In this document: positions 58,890 to 60,000 of the stretch, in pieces
Layout: each line of letters begins with the position of its first letter
Position numbering within the stretch: position 1 is the stretch's first letter
NCBI GenBank assembly: GCA_030704615.1
Contig: CM060733.1
Location: 3,412,001 to 3,472,000, forward strand
Reading direction: 5' to 3'
DNA: 60,000 nt
From: Takakia lepidozioides
Taxonomy: Eukaryota; Streptophyta; Takakiopsida; Takakiales; Takakiaceae
The notes under the pieces: generated by a model
Databases searched by the model: none
Told to the model about the DNA's origin: nothing
What the model saw: only the letters and a program-made list of their open reading frames with translations
Translations under genes and position numbers: made by a program

Positions 58890-60000
58890 ACAGCTGCACT
58901 GACTTGGCCTGGAGAGTTGTTGGATGACAACACTCATTCAAAGGATGTGTCACCTCCGGGAGAGCAAGATGATATGTATGGTATGGCGGAGTTGCCTGCC
59001 ATGGTTGCTCACACTCCATTGTGGGGCTCGAGCAAGGATTTGCAGCGGGTTGCTAATTGTCGTGTGCAACAAGCCTGGGTAGAGGTTTTTGTACCGTCAG
59101 GAGAGGAGGACAATGCGGGGATTGCACCAGGACCACCTCAATTGTCAACATTAGACATCACACCGATCGTGTGGCAGTGTCCGGATGAAGGCATTTGCCT
59201 TCTGGACTTGTTTGGCGGGATCAGCACCGGGTTGGCTGCTGTTCTACAGGCAGGTGTACGAGTACGACATTACCTGTATGTGGAGAGGGATGAGACTGCA
59301 CGACGCGTCTCCCTACGCCATGTTGCTCAGTTGGTACAGCAGTACCCTGAGTTGTTGCTGGTGTCTTCAGTTCATGGATATCAGCAGGCCTTGCCAGCAG
59401 ACATTGCTCGGGGCGCAGGATTTGGAGTGGATTGGCTCCATTAATTTGGTAGTGGCAGGTTGGCCCTGCCAAGGGCATTCATCAGTGGGGCATGACAATG
59501 GATTGCGAGACTCAAGGTCCGGTCTGTTTTGGGAAATGGTGCGAGTTTTGCGCCACTTACAGCTTCATCAAGTTATATCTCAAGCATACATCTTGGAGAA
59601 TGTGCCACTGATAGGCGATTCTCGGGCCAGGGTGATGGCCAGTGTGCATCAAGTCCGGTCGTGGCTTGGGTCAGCAGTGTTGCTGGATGCAGCTGCAGTG
59701 GGGTCGCGGGCTCATCATCCACGGTTATGGTGGACTAACTTGATGCCACCCGCACTGCTTAACCGTGCATTTGATGAGGTGCAGCGGCCAGCACAACTCA
59801 CAATGGATAGCATTTTGGACACAGGGTGGCAGTCTCAGCGTGTGAGACATGATGACCGTTTGCCTTTGGCAGTGGTCAACAAGGTGGGTCAACCACGAGC
59901 AGCACTATCTACACTGCTCAGCTTCCCAGGATCGCATGCTTTCCGGGATAGCGGACCTGGCCTCCTATGGGATGCTCAGTTGAAGCAGTTAGTGGAGCCT
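58890..60000 (+). pseudogene. DNMT3-type C5 cytosine methyltransferase in a gypsy pol region
   Basis: The domain transfers methyl groups from S-adenosylmethionine to cytosine in DNA. Frame 58803-59444 carries motif I, ICLLDLFGGISTGLAAVL (Asp at 59205), for cofactor binding, and motif II-like YLYVERDETARRV. Near 59400 the reading passes to the next frame, which is open to the window edge: LVVAGWPCQGHSSVG contains the catalytic Pro-Cys (59464-59469), AYILENVP the motif VI ENV (59596-59604), and RAHHPRLWWTNLMPP corresponds to motif VIII (compare AHRARYFWGNL in animal DNMT3). PC to ENV is 44 residues and ENV to motif VIII about 39, as in DNMT3. Motif order I-IV-VI-VIII excludes the rearranged plant DRM enzymes. 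A change of frame lies inside the domain. The C-terminal motifs IX-X, and any reverse transcriptase, would lie beyond the window. Confidence 0.9.

Larger units (their letters stand above)
53702..60000 (+). mobile_element. Ty3/gypsy retrotransposon carrying a DNA methyltransferase, incomplete at right edge
   Basis: Layout: LTR-like sequence, GC-rich leader, Gag with zinc knuckles, aspartic protease, cytosine methyltransferase, window end. Reverse transcriptase, RNase H and integrase are expected further right. The coding parts follow one another in a single orientation without an intervening LTR, which supports one element, although the LTR assignment is weaker than the gag-protease-methyltransferase linkage. 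At least four nonsense codons and three frame changes show an aged copy. Confidence 0.75.

Noticed and set aside
59221-59478. Minus-strand frame over the methyltransferase
   Set aside because: Shadow of the plus-strand domain with recognised catalytic motifs.

Overview
This window is nuclear DNA of a land plant. Evidence: a plastid-type homogentisate solanesyltransferase, a plant fructokinase, a DYW-type pentatricopeptide (PPR) pseudogene, GT-AG introns and many retroelements. The high number of PLS/DYW-type PPR modules and the loose, TE-rich layout fit a seedless plant (fern, lycophyte or bryophyte) better than a compact seed-plant genome, but I cannot place it further. Gene density is low: two clear intact genes, one convincing intron-containing gene of unknown function, and several unidentified exon-like stretches. 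Most of the rest is transposon debris.

Layout. 1-10 kb: minus-strand LTR fragments (1-915), an AT-rich stretch, a diverged array of short palindromes (about 3.8-4.7 kb), and a decayed Ty3/gypsy element retaining integrase (5.5-9.5 kb). 10.9-28.8 kb: scattered plus-strand exon-like coding pieces that I cannot identify, interrupted by minus-strand material: LINE fragments (about 12.9-13.4, 20.1-22.1 and 25.5-26.8 kb), a frameshifted PLS-DYW PPR pseudogene (16.0-19.6 kb), a second PPR scrap (23.3-23.6 kb) and an unidentified coding remnant (24.4-25.1 kb). 28.8-34.5 kb: no genes, but a non-autonomous hAT-like transposon with inverted termini and an almost perfect 8-bp target duplication (30936-31773), an inverted repeat and a SINE-like element. 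35.3-39.9 kb: two convergent single-exon genes, fructokinase (+) and homogentisate solanesyltransferase (-). 41.4 kb: a tRNA-derived SINE resembling the Au family. 44.5-51.4 kb: a multi-exon gene with six phase-consistent exons and a conserved-looking C-terminal module of unknown function.

53.7-60.0 kb: the most interesting part. An LTR-like sequence is followed by a Ty3/gypsy gag with two zinc knuckles and an aspartic protease. Then, where reverse transcriptase would be expected, comes a C5 cytosine DNA methyltransferase domain with motifs I, IV (PC), VI (ENV) and VIII in DNMT3-type order. It runs off the right edge. The copy carries nonsense codons and frameshifts, so it is a relic, but the methyltransferase motifs remain readable. 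Retrotransposons carrying cytosine methyltransferases have, from memory, been reported in dinoflagellates and a charophyte alga; a land-plant DNMT3-like case would link a retrotransposon lineage to the epigenetic system that normally silences it.

The solanesyltransferase (plastoquinone synthesis, plastid envelope) and the fructokinase (sugar entry into metabolism) are ordinary housekeeping neighbours with no evident functional link. Exon boundaries, family names of repeats and all homology statements come from reading the sequence, not from searches.
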